Shown one piece after another: positions 21,466 through 34,029 of a stretch of 64,000 nt of DNA. The notes below the pieces were generated by a model. It was not told where the DNA came from and searched no databases. It was given only the letters and a program-made list of their open reading frames with translations. Made by a program: the position numbers and the translations under genes. How positions within the stretch are numbered: position 1 is the stretch's first letter; each line of letters begins with the position of its first letter. This DNA is from Scalesia atractyloides. Taxonomy: Eukaryota > Streptophyta > Magnoliopsida > Asterales > Asteraceae. The stretch is taken from positions 53,887,137 through 53,951,136 of the forward strand of contig CAMTDV010000017.1 of NCBI GenBank assembly GCA_947069175.1, in the 5' to 3' direction.

Positions 21466-24400
21466 TGTCACACCCCGACTCACAGCGGACGAAAAATGCA
21501 GGGTGCAGCAGACACGTGGTAATTCTCCATAGTTTAAAAACATGATATCATAAATAGAGAGAACCTCGGTTTCAACATACTGTCAGTATCATATTACACA
21601 TCATAAGTTTCGGTACAGTACTACGAGCTATTAGAGCTCTTATTCTGCTACATTTCACTACTAAAGCCATCCACACGCACATTCCTTACTCTTGCTTTGC
21701 TTTACCTGAAATGCATGTTAGTTTTGAAAAGGGTCAGCTAAACGCTGCATGAGTTCCACGGGTTTAATTGTTGTGTAACAATATGTGTTCACAAGTTTAA
21801 TTGCACGGGTCATAATCACAATGACGGTCATAGTCATATTCGCAGATGGAATTACACGAGGACACAAGTGAAACCTAACTGTTTTACCCCGGGCCGTGTC
21901 ACCAAGACACTCCCGGCCCATCAACTGCGTCATGTGCAGTTCAACGCCCCTTAGCAGTTATGCCTAACAACACAACCAAATTAGGACACGTGCAGGCCTG
22001 GTTGCCGACCTTTCTGTCGGGGGCGGCATGGGTTTGTCAGACCAATAGTACTATTCACTGCCCATGGCTTACGCTAATCACTTGTAGAGGAGAGGTAGTT
22101 CGTGTGTTAGATAATTCACATCATAAGTTGGTGCAATTAACACAGTTTCGTAACATGCCAATCATCTCAGAAACAATACAAAATTCAAAAGCAGGAGAGT
22201 AAAACTCACTCCCACGTTGGTGAAATCAACATAGTGCATAACATGCAAGTCCCAGAAAACAGTAAAATAGTTTAAAAGTGGGGAAGTTAAACTCACTCCC
22301 AAATTGGAGCAAGGATCACAGTTTGTAACAAGTTCATGTGTTAGGGAAGTGAAATTCCCTTCCTAAGTTTGTGTAATCAACACAGTTTGTAACATGCATT
22401 CCACCTCAAGTAAAATAATAAAACAGCTAAAAGCGGGGTAGTGAACTCACAGTGCCAATATGGGTCTCAACACACGAGTGGTCGAATAGCTGGATCAACT
22501 TTAATGACATACATGCAAGCATGGACCCAAATTAGTATCTAAGATGGTAATGGTAATAACTTGGATCTGGTCAGGAGTTTTTACTCCGGATTGAGTCTAT
22601 AGGACACTGGTATGGTGATGGACGTCAGGGTAGTATTAGTTTTTAGTTTGGCTTCCGGACACCAGTTCGCGTGCCAGCCAAAGTCAGTAGTTTAACGCGT
22701 TCGGGTAATGGTACGGAAATACCAATAGTGCTACCACGTTGCTATTTAAGAATGATTAACTTTTCGTTAAGGGAGTTTGAGTGTTTGGGGAGTCTAGGTT
22801 GTCTAAAATTGAGTTTCCATTTTCACCGTCAAGAATTCTCCCAAGTTGTCTTAGGACACACCCCAAGTGTCCAATTTCCCTGGGAATCTCCTGGAACGTT
22901 CCCCGTGTCCCAAATGTAGTGTTTGTTGGGTTGGGTTAGTTTCCAGTTCCGGCAGGTTCGTTAGACGGTAAACTGCCGAAAATGATTTAAATAACTTATT
23001 TTTAATCCAAATAAATTCCCATTTAATATAGATTTTGACTAAATATCTATAAAAAATTATATAACTCAGTAAAAATCAGTAGATCATGAGATAAATTTCT
23101 GGGAATTTATTTTGGTAATTTTTTTATTTAAATAAATTATTTATAAACTTATTTTTAACCACAAAATTAACATAAAATACTTTCAAAAGATAAAAAATTC
23201 CAAAACATTTCCTGAACCTTCTATACACGTCCAGGAACATCTCCAACAAGTTTGAAAATTTTCCGATTTCGTTTCAGTGCGTTCCCGGCTACCGAAAACT
23301 CGCAAAAACGCGGATTTTTAACCCAAATCAAAACTCAACCAATGGACACCGAATTTTCCCAGATAATTACTCATATGTTCATTAGTGTCTCTGTAAGTTT
23401 TTATAATTTATTGAACCTGTTTGATATTTTTCTGAAATTCTTTCAGTAAAACAGTTAATAATTCACCAAAAATCGTATAAAATTCTAAAACTTCTAAACT
23501 TTTTTGTGGACCTTCCTGACAATATCCTACATCACCATGCCAAGTTTCAGCTCAATCCAAGTTATACCGACCAATTTATAGACAAAACAATTTCTGCCTA
23601 ACCTAGATTCGGTTTTCAAGTGATATACCTAGCGATTCTTCCGTTTCCAAGCGTTTATCTTGATCCCAGAAGTATGTAAAGGCTATATTCAGTACCTACA
23701 CACCAAATACAATCCAAATATGCTAGAACTTAGATCAATCAAGCTTTAATTCATTGTTTTTCGGTTAATCGAATAGTTAAGCGATTTTTGTTGAATAAGA
23801 GTTGATTAGGGTATCAAACCCCATTGATTAGCAACCATGGCTGCCATATAACACCAGGGATATATGTGGTGTTCATATTCAGCCCAAAACATGTTTAAAA
23901 CTCCAAAATTTATGGATTAAAAAGCGCTTTTCGGCTAGAAATCATGTTAATCAAGAAACCATGCTTAAAACCTTAATGATTTGAGTTAATACCTTTGATT
24001 TGAGTTGGTTTATGGATGAATTCAGCTGATAAAGAAGGGTTTGAGAGCAGATTATGAGTGGTTTTTTGTTGAAATTTTTGATTAAAAATAAAAGAAAAAG
24101 AAATAAAAAACTATTTAAACCATGGGGGGTGGTGGTGGCATAGAGGTGGGCCCCTAGGGACAGCTCGTGCTTTGTTTTACGTGTGTAAGGATGATGTTTA
24201 TCTTCTGGATAAGAATAGGTTTGTTTCGGGTCTGGCGCGCATTCTCGATTTGCGTGACGGACTACGTTTTGCGTGTACTTAGTGTCAAAAGACTTGGTTT
24301 TAAAAATTATGCACAACCGTCTAAAAATCCGAAACCAGTTACGTTTTAATCATAAAAGTCTTGTTTGACATTCGTTTAAGTGTTTTTAAGCTTGATCGAT

Positions 24401-24854
24401 CGTTCCGTGCACATTCGGTTGCCTTATGTTATGCCCGGAACGAATGCGTTTCCCCAACCGGGAGCTGCTTCGTTTTAGGTGCCCAGGCTTTGATTGTTTT
24501 TAAACCTTATGTCGCAGTCTATGGCACAAATCTAAGTTATTCCTGGAACTCGAAATCTTAAATAAGGCTACCGATAATCTAATAATCAACGTCAAAGGTT
24601 TAATGCATTGTTAAACGTCAAGTCTCCGTTTAACACATGATTCAAGGCTAAGGACACTAGCCTCGCATCATTGGTCCTTAATTGTGTCATGTCAACCATG
24701 ACATGTTCTCAGATTCCTCTGAGATATAACATATATCATTTCTCACAACACACAAATCATGAAATTTCACAAGGTTTACGCACAATTATAGTTTTAGTCA
24801 TGCTTTAAGTTTAGGACCAACTAAGGTGTCCCTGGTTTCGTCATGGGTATCACA
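21466..24854 (-). repeat. 3' LTR of gypsy D
   Basis: On the minus strand it starts TGTGATACCCATGACG at 24854 and ends CCGACTCGGGGTGTGACA-like at 21466. The 3389 bp are non-coding; plus-strand open frames such as 22671-22919 have no support. Its first about 445 bp (24411-24854) are nearly identical to the remaining piece of the 5' LTR at 30341-30788. Confidence 0.9.
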
Positions 24855-24890
24855 GTCTCCCCTGGTTAAGAAATTTCGTCCCTGAAATTT
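24855..24890 (-). promoter_or_regulatory. Polypurine tract and hairpin of gypsy D
   Basis: The minus strand reads AAATTTCAGGGACGAAATTT (24871-24890), an inverted repeat with one mismatch. The tract CTTAACCAGGGGAGAC and the LTR start TGTGATAC follow. Placement matches the same signal in A, B and E. Confidence 0.75.
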
Positions 24891-24948
24891 ACTTTATCAT
24901 GCTAGGGAAGAGGTGAGGGTATTTTCTACGGAATTCATCCTTCCGTTC

Positions 24949-26110
24949 CTAGGTATATTCAGGCCCTTGCTTAGAGTTCCACCGGTCTTTAACCAGTGAA
25001 ATTTTGTTATGTCTCAATTGCTTGACCCTACCATCAAATATTTCCACCGGCTCTTCCACAAAGTGGAGCCTATCGTCAACGTGTATGTCTTCCAAAGGTA
25101 CCTGGGTAGCTTCATCTGACAGGCATTTCTTCAGGTTTGATACATGGAAGACATCGTGAATGGCACTAAGTTCGGTTGGTAACTTCAACCGATAAGCTAC
25201 CGGACCTACCTTGGCTAGGATTTCGTATGGCCCAATCGGATAACGCCTTTCCACGGTGATTCCTTTAACAGAACTCTTTCACCTACTTTGAACGATAATG
25301 GTTTTCTGCGTGCATCAGCCCAGCTTTTCTGTCGACTCTGGGCAGCTTTCAGACGGTTCCGAATCTAATGGACCTTATCGGTCATTTCCTAAACTAGTTC
25401 AGATCTCGTCAGTTGAGTGTCACCCACTTCGACCCAACAAAGTGGTGAATGACACTTTCGACCATAGAGGGCCTCATACGGGGCTACTTGAATGCTACTA
25501 TGGTAACTGTTGTTGTATGAGAATTCAACCAGTGGGAGATGCTTGTCCCAGCTTCCTCCAAACTCTAGGACACAGGCCCGGACCAAGTCCTCTAGTGTCT
25601 GAATCGTACATTCCCATTGACCATCGGTTTGGGGATGATAAGCAGTGCTTAGATCGATTCGCGTCCCCAATGCTTCTTGTAGTTTCTACCAGTATCGCGA
25701 AGTAAAGTGGTTGTCTCGGTCAGAAATAATAGCAATCGGGACACCATGTTTAGCTACTATCTCATTAGTATAAATTTCCGCCAATTGGTGGTCTTATACG
25801 TAGTGCGAATCGGAATAGAATGTGCGGATTTGGTCAATCGATCTACGATTACCCAGATCGCATCATGACCACAAGGCGTTTTTGGAAGGTGGTTCACGAA
25901 ATCCATCGTGATTTGTTCCCACTTCCACTGAGGTATTTCAGGTTGTTGCAACATTCCCGAGGGTTTCTGATACTCAGCCTTGACTCGCGCACAATTCAAG
26001 CATTGGCTCACGTATTCGGCCACGTCCTTTTTCATTCCCGGCTACCAATAAAACTCTTTCAGGTCATGGTACATCTTATCTGTACCGGGATGAATCGAAT
26101 ATTTCGATTT
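24949..26110 (-). pseudogene. Integrase and chromodomain remnant of gypsy D
   Basis: Pieces in order are 25757-26110 (zinc-binding CLNCARVKAEYQ and MDFVNHLPKTP with the first Asp kept), 25389-25670 (STAYHPQTDGQWECTIQTLED, Glu kept but flanking Ser/Arg changed) and 24949-25254 (GPYEILAKVG to HNKISLVKDRWNSKQGPEY of the chromodomain). Frameshifts and stops separate all three. Confidence 0.87.
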
Positions 26111-27420
26111 ATGAGCCTCCTCCATTAAAGTAAAATACCTCATCTGTTTTCCTTGCAAAACTTTTCTCGTTCCCATGCAATCCTTCACCGGGTAACTGGC
26201 TTTCCTTCAGGGCTTGCATCTGCGCGTTCCGGATTTGATCTATCAAACTTGTCTGCACGATCATTCCCAAGGCTCTCACTCGAAGGGGCTTAATTCGATC
26301 CTTTCTACTTAGCGCATCTGCTACTAGATTAGCTTTCCCCGGGTGGTACTTTATCTAACAATTATAATCATTTAACAATTCCACCCATCTGCGCTGCCTC
26401 ATGTTCAAATCTTTCTGGTCGAAGATATGTTGAAGGCTTTTGTGATCGGTATAAGTACACCTGGTACAATATAAATAATGCCTCCTAATCTTTAATGCGA
26501 ATATAACCGCTCCTAGTTCCAGGTCAGGGGTCGTGTGGTTCTTCTCGTGCACCTTTAGTTGTCTAGAAGCGTACGCGATAACTCTATTCCTTTGCATAAG
26601 GACGCATACAAGTCCTTGTCATGATGCGTCGCAATATACGACAAAGTCGTCATTGCCTTCAGGTAACGTCAAGATTGGGGCCTCACATAACTTTTTCTTT
26701 AACAGCTGGAATGCCGTTTCCTGGTCTTCACCCCAATCGTACTTCCTATCCTTTGACGTCAATGCGGTTAACGATTGCGCGATACTAGAGAAATTTTCGA
26801 TGAAGCGACGATAATATCCTGCCAATCCTAAGAATTGGCGTATTTCTTTTAGGGATTTCGGCACTGGCCAGTTCTTGATTGCTTCTATCTTGCTTGGATC
26901 TACATGAATTCCATACTGATCCACCACATGCCCTAAAAATTGTACGGCTTGTAACCAAAAATCGCACTTAGACAACTTAGGTATAGTTGTTCGGTTCGTA
27001 GTATCTCCAAGATAGCACGCAAATGATGCTTGTGCTCGTCCTTACCTTGAAGTAGATCAAAATATCGTCAATGAAGACGATGACAAATTTGTCAAGGTAT
27101 GGCTTACATACCCTATTCATGAGGTCCATGAACACTGCGGGTGCGTTGGTTAACCCAAAGGGCATAACCAAGAATTCGTAGTGGCCATAGGAATATCGTC
27201 CTCTTGGACCTTCACCTGATGGTAACCTGACCGAAGGTCTATCTTAGAAAATTATCGGGCTCCTTGCAACTGATCAAAAAGATCATCGATTCTCGGAAGA
27301 GGGTACCGATTCTTGATAGTGACTTTATTAAATTCCTTGTAGTCGATGCACATTCGGAAGCTACTGTCCTTCTTCTTTACAAACAAAACTGAGGCTCCCT
27401 TGGGGGAATAACTAGGAAGG
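26111..27420 (-). pseudogene. Reverse transcriptase-RNase H of gypsy D
   Basis: RT motifs CIDYKEFNKVTIKNRYPLPRIDDLF, VMPFGLTNAP and FIDDILIYF are present, so the catalytic Asp pair is kept. The stretch between the substrate-binding block and YEF is shortened near 27190-27250. RNase H (26355-26800) shows FVVYCDAS and YASRQLKVHEKNHTT. At least three frameshifts or stops (near 26610, 26976 and 27250) break the frame. Confidence 0.87.
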
Positions 27421-28080
27421 ATAAAACCACGATCGAGTAACTCCTGCAACTGCGTCGATAGCTCTTGCATCTCGGACGGTGCAAGACGATATGGAGCCTT
27501 GGAAACGGGTGCCGTTCCCAGTATTAGGTCGATGCAGAACTCGACTTGTCGATTCGGTGGCAATCCGGGCAATTCCTCCGAGAACACGTCAAGGTATTCG
27601 CATACCACTGGAATGTCTTCAATACGCTTTTCGGCTGGCTCCTCCGATATGACGCTGGCTAAGAACACGTCACATCCCTGTCGTATACACTTCAACGCCC
27701 TAAGGTGAGATAGAAGGTTCAACGTGGCGCCTAACTTCTCTCCTTGTACCACAATTACATCCGTGGGGATAAAGGAATCTTCACAACCTTTTGTTCGCAT
27801 AACACCTCCGCATGATGGTTTGGACAACCAGTCCATTCCTACGACAATATCAAAACTACCCAATTCTACTGGTAAAAGGTCAATAGTAAACTTGTAATCG
27901 TTAAGGGTTATAGGGCAATTAACAATAAGTTGGTGACTGGTAATTGGTTTCCCACTGGCAAGTTCAACGGTATAGGGTTGTTTCAGGTCAACAGCAGGCA
28001 TATTCAAGAGTGAAAAAAATGCAATCGACACCTAACTTCTATCGGCTCCCGTATCAAATAACACTGAAGCAAATGGATTG
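27421..28080 (-). pseudogene. Protease and RT N-terminus of gypsy D
   Basis: The catalytic motif LFDTGADRS is intact near 28050, but it is followed at once by a TAG. The protease body (KFTIDLLPVELGSFDIVVGMDWLSK) and the linker to RT (LPGLPPNRQVEFCIDL) continue in one frame down into RT. Confidence 0.85.
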
Positions 28081-28089
28081 GAAATGAGG

Positions 28090-28888
28090 AACGTACCTGA
28101 AACCACGTTGGGATCCTAGTGCGCCTCACCAGGTCCCATGACAAAGGCATAGCCTCGAGCTGCATTCGGGGTAGATGCTTGGTTCTGTGTATTCCTTCCT
28201 GCCATCTGCTGGGCTAACTTCGGACAACTATTACGAAAATGGTCTGTGCTGCCACATCCAAAGCATGCACGGGGATAGGCAACATGTGGTGCTGGTTGTT
28301 GAGGTCGCTTCTGAAGAGGTTGAGGCTTAGGGGTTTGGAAGCGAGTTGGTTTGGGATTTAGTTTCATGGGCATCTTACAGTTTCGGGCAAAATGCCCACT
28401 GTTATGACACTTCAAGCATATCACGGTTCGGCATCTACCAGAGTGGTGGAAAGCGCACTTGTTGCACTTTGGGGCTTTTCCTTTGTAGCTTTCAGAGTTA
28501 CCCATGGGGTAGTCATGGCGTTGTTTTGGCTAGTTGCTTTCCCTTTCTCCGGTGTTACTGCCCCGTCTCGATTACTTTCTGAGGCTTCCCGCTTATTTCA
28601 TATCACTAATCCATTCGGTCCTTCAGTTCCACTAACTTCCATTGGGTTGTAGTCCATGACGTGCGTATACGTGCAAACCAGTCTAACCTTGTTTTGCACG
28701 TTGATTGGATTGTCATTTTGACCTACGAGTCCTTGTTGCGGATTTGGTTGCGGGTTAGCATTAATACCGACGCTAAGCTGTGCCACAATCGTGGGAATAA
28801 CAGCCTGAAGCTGTTGCGCTATCATTTGCACAATTTCTGCCTTAGTCATCTGTGGTGCGAGTTTCGGGGCCATTCTACTATAAACCAT
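28090..28888 (-). pseudogene. gag: Gag of gypsy D with internal deletion
   Basis: The N-terminus (from about 28873, MAPKLAPQMTKAEIVQM) runs to the CTYTHVMDYNPMEVSG start of the gag core and then stops. Only about 90 bases later begins the basic linker and the zinc knuckles CLKCHNSGHFARNC and CFGCGSTDHFRNSC (28116-28505). Most of the core is missing compared with A and B, so no capsid could be made. Confidence 0.85.
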
Positions 28889-29308
28889 AGATGTCTAGGT
28901 ATCAATGTCACATATCCAGTTAACACATATTACATGTTCAGCTAAACATAACACACACTTCATCACACACATGAATCCACGGCACATATAGTCAAAAGCA
29001 TCGTCATATATATATGTAATGTCATCATCATGCAAGTGTCAAAATTTGCACACAGACTTAACCCATCAGGGCCAGTGCGTAGATGTACTGCCAAAATAGG
29101 TCACCAAAGTGACGTACAGACTCGATGCAACGAGACTAGCAACTAAGAAAACGTGAAACCACTATGACTGCATCACCACCTCGACATGGTATAACCCAGT
29201 GCTTGGTAGGATGTACAAAAGATACATCATCTCTATCTATACTGAAAGAAAAACCATACTAAGAACGCCACATCCACCATGCCAATCCTCCAAAACCTTC
29301 GACCAAAC

Positions 29309-30168
29309 CTACAATAGCACCAATGCATCCGTATACCAACGCACGGAAATGATCCTGCTCATGGTGAACATACCCGAACCCTGCTGTAACGCGATGATCG
29401 CCTGCTGTAAGACGATCAAGTAGTCTCCCATCGACCTTCGCTGCTGCTCATCCTCATCCCGTGCCATCCGTAGTAATGAAATCTGCTCGAACAGAAATCC
29501 CATCAAGCTGCTCTCGGTGATGGGAGCAGGCATCTCCTGAGGAGGAACAGGTATACCCCAGACAGGTGGAGAAGGCTCTCTAAATGGCTGCCTCGCTCGT
29601 ATGTGTGAAACGGGGAAGGGTCCTCCCGAGGTGGGGTCAGAAAACGAGCAGTGAAGTGCTGCTGGGTCCCTATAAGTACGGGTGTCGGACGAATAGGGGA
29701 AACGGACGGTGTGAACACAGGTACAGGTGTAAGTACCCTCCGACAAGCCGTCTGTCGGAGGCGGATAAGGGGTACTTCCTAAGAACTAGGTGAAGAGAGT
29801 GAGTAAGCACTCCAGGTAGAAGGAGTATAAGGCTCAGGAGGAGTCTCCGGTGTAGGTAACCTAGGTGCTACCGGCTCCCACTCCCAATGCCCCGTGGCGG
29901 GAGTAGGGCTCCTAGGAATAGGTCCTACGGGTATGGCAACATCCGGGGTACGACTATGCTCCGAGGAGCTAGTTGGATGGTGAGGTGGGGAACGGTAGGC
30001 GCTCGAGGCCTCCCCCTCGCGCCTAGTACGAGGTCTGGGTGGGTACGGACCACAACAATACCCAGAAGGATCTGGCGAGTAACTCGATGACAAGAGGGGT
30101 GTCAGCGGATCCTCCTCAGGATCAGTCTCCATATGCTAAGTTGACTGGTTACTTGAACGATCAGACAT
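29309..30168 (-). pseudogene. Pre-gag ORF of gypsy D (Pro/Ser-rich)
   Basis: An open region starts at the ATG at 30168 (MSDRSSNQST) upstream of gag. It is rich in Pro, Ser and acidic residues, then ends with a heptad-like stretch (MGFLFEQISLLRMARDEDEQQ, LIVLQQAIIALQQ). Stops at about 30137 and 29779 and one frameshift near 29600 break it. It is not related to known gag or pol domains. B has an ORF in the same position. Function is unknown. 28889-29308, between it and gag, is non-coding. Confidence 0.6.
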
Positions 30169-30340
30169 ACTACCTGAAAAAACGGAAAACCACACACAAC
30201 GTTGATTGGACTGACCCAAAATACTGAACTCCACATTCCACAAATATACACATAACCACATATTGCACGCAGTTTTGATTTTTAAGATTTATAAAAAATA
30301 TTACTTGCGGTTGGTGACGTTAGTAGACAGATGTTCGTCC

Positions 30341-30788
30341 TTGCACATTCGGTTGCGTTAAGTTATGCCCAGAACGAATGCGTTTCCCTAACCGGAAGCT
30401 TCTTCGTTTTAGGTGCCGAGGCTTTGATTGTTTTTAAACCTTATGTCGCAGTCTATGGCACAAATCTAAGTTATTCCTGGAACTCGGAATCTTAAATAAG
30501 GCTACCGATAATCTAATAATCAACGTCAAAGATTTAATGCATTGTTAAACGTCAAGTCTCCGTTTAACACGTGATTCAAGGCTAAGGACACCAACCTCGA
30601 ATCGTTGGTCCTTAGTAGTGTCATGTCAACCATGACGTGTTCTCAGATTCCTCCGAGATATAACATATATCGTTTCACACAACACACAAATCATGAAATT
30701 TCACAAGGTTTACGCACAATTATAGTTTTAGTCATGCTTTAAGTTTAGGACCAACTAAGGTGTACCTGGTTTCGTCATGGGTATCACA
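30341..30788 (-). repeat. Truncated 5' LTR of gypsy D
   Basis: Only the U3-side 448 bp remain. They match 24411-24854 closely and start TGTGATACCC at 30788. About 2.9 kb including R, U5 and the primer-binding site are gone. The remaining piece joins directly to leader sequence (30169-30340) before the pre-gag ORF. The intact target duplication shows that the deletion came after insertion or during reverse transcription. Confidence 0.85.
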
Positions 30789-30864
30789 TAATCACTTAAA
30801 ACAAACTAAATTTTGGCAGCAATTCGACTCTAGGATGACAAGCTCACAAAATCGTTCACAAACA

Positions 30865-31090
30865 CTCAAGTTCGCTCAGATGGTTTTGAAAACAAGTAAA
30901 TGAGTTCAGCCGAACTTGCCGGATATAAATACCCCTGCAAGTTCGGGTGAACTTGCCAAGCCCACGTTATGAGCCCACTTAAGTCCAGGCGAACTTATAA
31001 AATAACAACCAGCCATCACTTTCAAGTTCGGTCGAACTTGCTATTATTGTTAAACTTAATTCAGTTTAGCAAGTTCGGCCGAACTTGCCA
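30865..31090. repeat. Palindrome array upstream of ORF3
   Basis: Five full or near-full copies of the AAGTTCG-NN-CGAACTT type start at about 30903, 30939, 30981, 31024 and 31071, plus a half site at 30867. Before gypsy D inserted, this array lay about 100-320 bp upstream of the predicted ORF3 start codon. A TATTTATA string on the minus strand lies inside it near 30925-30932. Confidence 0.82.
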
Positions 31091-31111
31091 AACTCAAATT
31101 CAAACTTTTTT

Positions 31112-32531
31112 TTCAAATTTTACAATTTAACCCCTAAACTTTCCAACTTTTACCAATTATGAAAGTCCACTCAGTTGACCAAGTCCAAGCTAATGACCTT
31201 GGTTAACCGATTTGTCTGCCGAGTCCAAGTTAATGACCCCTGTTTGACCCGTTACGAACAAACTGTTGATATTTTCAAAATTAAGAACTTTATATCGTTT
31301 TGGCTTTTCAGAATTTACAGATTAGCTCCCAGCCTGTTGTCAATGAGATTCCCACTAGTTCTAGCATCTTACCAGACTTCGAAGACCAGTTCTCCAACAT
31401 TGGTTTGCTGAAAACAATGTAGAAACAAAATGTTTTTGTATTATTGTAAGTTTATGCTAAAAACACTTAAAATCTTTTTGGTTTTAATCTGTAAAGCTGA
31501 TAAACTATGTACAGGATAACGTAAACTATGTATAAATATATTTACAGATATATTTTTTGTGAATTAGTGTCTAAGGATCATATCAGTTGTATGAGACATA
31601 TCACCAGTACCGTTGACCTTTAGATGACTTTTAAATTTTAAACTCGTTTATCTAGATTGTCAATATGTTTGTCCACTTAAACTTTACCACGTTTCTCAAC
31701 TGTTTCAAGATATGTTAAGGTATGATTTATGAAACTTGACTTATCTGTGGTTCCGACTTCTTGAATATACTCCCGCATCAAGATTCCCTAGATTTCATCT
31801 TACAGGTGAATATAGCGTAATTGATATCTGTATCTGGGTTATGCGAGACCTTGAGAGCTCAGGTTAGTACTACAGTACAGACAAAGAGATGAAGGCTCGA
31901 CTTTAAGGTGTGTTCCATTTAAGGAATCTTTTCAGCACTGCAAATGATTAGATCTTTCGATACTTTTCAAGATTGCATGCAGCTTAAAGGTTTATAGCGA
32001 AAGTATTATAGAAGTTCTAGGCTCTTGCTTCTTCAAAATCAGAAGAACTTGTATAATACCCCAGATATCAACAATCTATAAAGACCTCGTATCTCAGAAT
32101 CAGGAAATCTCTCAAACGAAATTTCAAACGAAATTTCGGAGTACTAAGTCCATATATCCAAGATATATTAATCCACAAGATTAAGCAGTTGTAAAATTTA
32201 GTTTATATCTCGAAAACAGTTTACTGAACATGTTAAGCATATCGACACATCCACAGTAAGACTTGTTTATCACTTTTAAACTTTACATTTCTTTAGCATA
32301 ATGTGATAGTCCACTGGTGTACTATCATTTCCTTTTTGTGACACTGAATTCTTTTTGTCTTTTTCAATGGGATTGTACTTTTTGCATTTTTCATATGTTT
32401 TTAGATTTTAAAATTTTCAAATGTTTTTCTATTTTCTCTAACATTTCTCCCCCTAAAATCAAAAACATCTTTTTGTATTTTAGTTTTTAATAAAATTGTA
32501 AACTAGAAAGATATAGACAAACCAATGTGGA
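31112..32531 (-). other. Pol-ORF3 spacer of the SIRE-like element
   Basis: This is 1.4 kb of non-coding sequence between the RNase H stop and the ORF3 upstream array. Element C carries a clearly related stretch (41630-42985), including the block from TTACCAGACT to the pol-end TGGATCACGTGAACTCG. A minus-strand purine run near 32445-32455 resembles a polypurine tract. I see no gene here. Confidence 0.7.
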
Positions 32532-33167
32532 TCACGTGAACTCGTCGTCCGATCCGTATTCAACCTCAGCGTCCGCACCTGTCAGCAAATTTTTCATACC
32601 ATTAATTCTTAACAAGTATTTAAATCGTGATAAAGAAAATGGTTTGGTATAAAAATCAGCCTTTTGTTCGTCGGTATGGATTTTTTCTATTCGTACCAAC
32701 TTCTTTTCGTAGCAGTCACGCATGAAGTGATAACGAATTTCAATGTGTTTTGTGCGTGAGTGATGAACCGGATTTTTCGTTATATCAATGGCTGCCTTAT
32801 TATCAACATACAGCGGAGTGTCGAGAAATTGCAGTGCATAGTCTCTCATATGTTGTTGTATCCACAGAATTTGTGAACAATAGATGGAGGCCGAGATATA
32901 CTCAGCTTCACAGGCAGAGAGAGTGACCGTAGTCTGTTTCTTACACTGCCAGGTTACCATTCTTGTTCCGAAGAACTGGCATCCCGCTGTAGTCGATTTT
33001 GAATTCAACTTATCTACACCAAAATCAGAATCAACGTATCCTGCAAGATCGAAATTATCATTCTTAGGATACCACAAGCCGGTGCTTGGGCTCCCTTCAG
33101 GTATCTGAAGATTTGCTTCACAATCTGCATGTGTGAAATTCTCGGGCTTGACTGATATCTGGCGCAT
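32532..33167 (-). pseudogene. RNase H of the SIRE-like element
   Basis: Copia-type RNase H with LAGYVDSDFGVDKLNSKSTTAG, LSACEAEYISAS, LYVDNKAAIDITKNPVHHSRTKHIEIRYHF and KADFYTKP. It ends with an acidic tail before a stop near 32532. It is open over its length and overlaps the RT frame in another frame, so a frameshift lies near 33100. Confidence 0.9.
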
Positions 33168-34026
33168 AGGCAGGTAGGATACATGATATCTGGGCGCGAT
33201 GTCGTCACATACATCAACGATCCTATCATTGATCTATAGAGTGTCTCATCAACTTTGGTTCCAGTTTCGTCAATGCAAATCCCGTGATTAAGAGCAAGAG
33301 GAGATAACGGCTTCAAGCTTTCCATATCTAACTTCTTCAAGATGTCGTGCACATACTTGGTTTGATGAATGAAAATACCGTCTAGAAGTTGATCTACTTG
33401 CAATCCGAGGAAGAATTTCATTTTGCCCATCGAAGACATTTCGAACTTCTTCTTCATGATGCCCTCAAACTCCTTGCAAAGACTATCATTTGTTGATCCA
33501 AAGATGATGTCGTCCACATAGATTTGAACGATAATTAGATGATTACCAACTTCTCTGGTGAAGAGAGTACTATCCACAGTTCCTCTGACAAAGTCGTTTC
33601 CCACGAGATGTTGCGATAACGTCTCGTACCAAGCTCTCGGGGCTTGGTGTAAACCGTAAAGTGCTTTATCAAGAAGATACACTTTTCTTTTGTTGAGTGG
33701 ATCGACAAACCCTGGTGGTTGTCCGACGTACACCTTCTTACGTAATTTTCCGTACAGAAAGGTGATTTGACATCCAACTGATAGACTTTAAATCCTTTCC
33801 ATGCTGCGAAAGCAAGAAATATCCGAATAGATTCTAAGCGAGCTACTGGTGCATAGACTTCTGTGTAGTCTATCCCTTCCTGCTGGTGAAATCCCTTGAC
33901 AACAAGCCGAGCTTTGTGTCGAACTATAACTCCTCGATCGTCTCTCTTGCATTTAAAGACCCATTTCGTATCAATCGCTTTCTGATTTTCAGGTAGGTCT
34001 ACAAGCTTCCACACTCCTAACTTCAC
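33014..34026 (-). pseudogene. Reverse transcriptase of the SIRE-like element
   Basis: The N-part (33535-34026) has WKLVDLPENQKAIDTKWVFKCKRD, KARLVVKGFHQQEGIDYTEVYAPV and the catalytic LDVKS. The C-part (33014-33733) has YVGQPPGFVDP, LYGLHQAPRAWY and the catalytic YVDDIIFGS. A frameshift just after LDVKSPF (near 33740) separates them. Catalytic residues are kept. Confidence 0.92.
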
Positions 34027-34029
34027 GAA

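Larger units (their letters stand above)
21466..30788 (-). mobile_element. Ty3/gypsy chromovirus D, nested in the SIRE-like element
   Basis: Perfect duplication TAATC lies at 21461-21465 and 30789-30793. The order on the minus strand is truncated 5' LTR, pre-gag ORF, gag, protease, RT, RNase H, integrase/chromodomain, polypurine tract and a full 3' LTR of 3389 bp. It interrupts the SIRE-like element between pol and ORF3, 15 bp upstream of the predicted ORF3 start codon. It is defective: part of gag and most of the 5' LTR are deleted. Confidence 0.92.

Noticed and set aside
32440..32460. Second 3' end of the SIRE-like element at the purine run near 32450
   Set aside because: No LTR start follows it, and pol-ORF3 spacer continues. 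It may be a secondary plus-strand priming site only.
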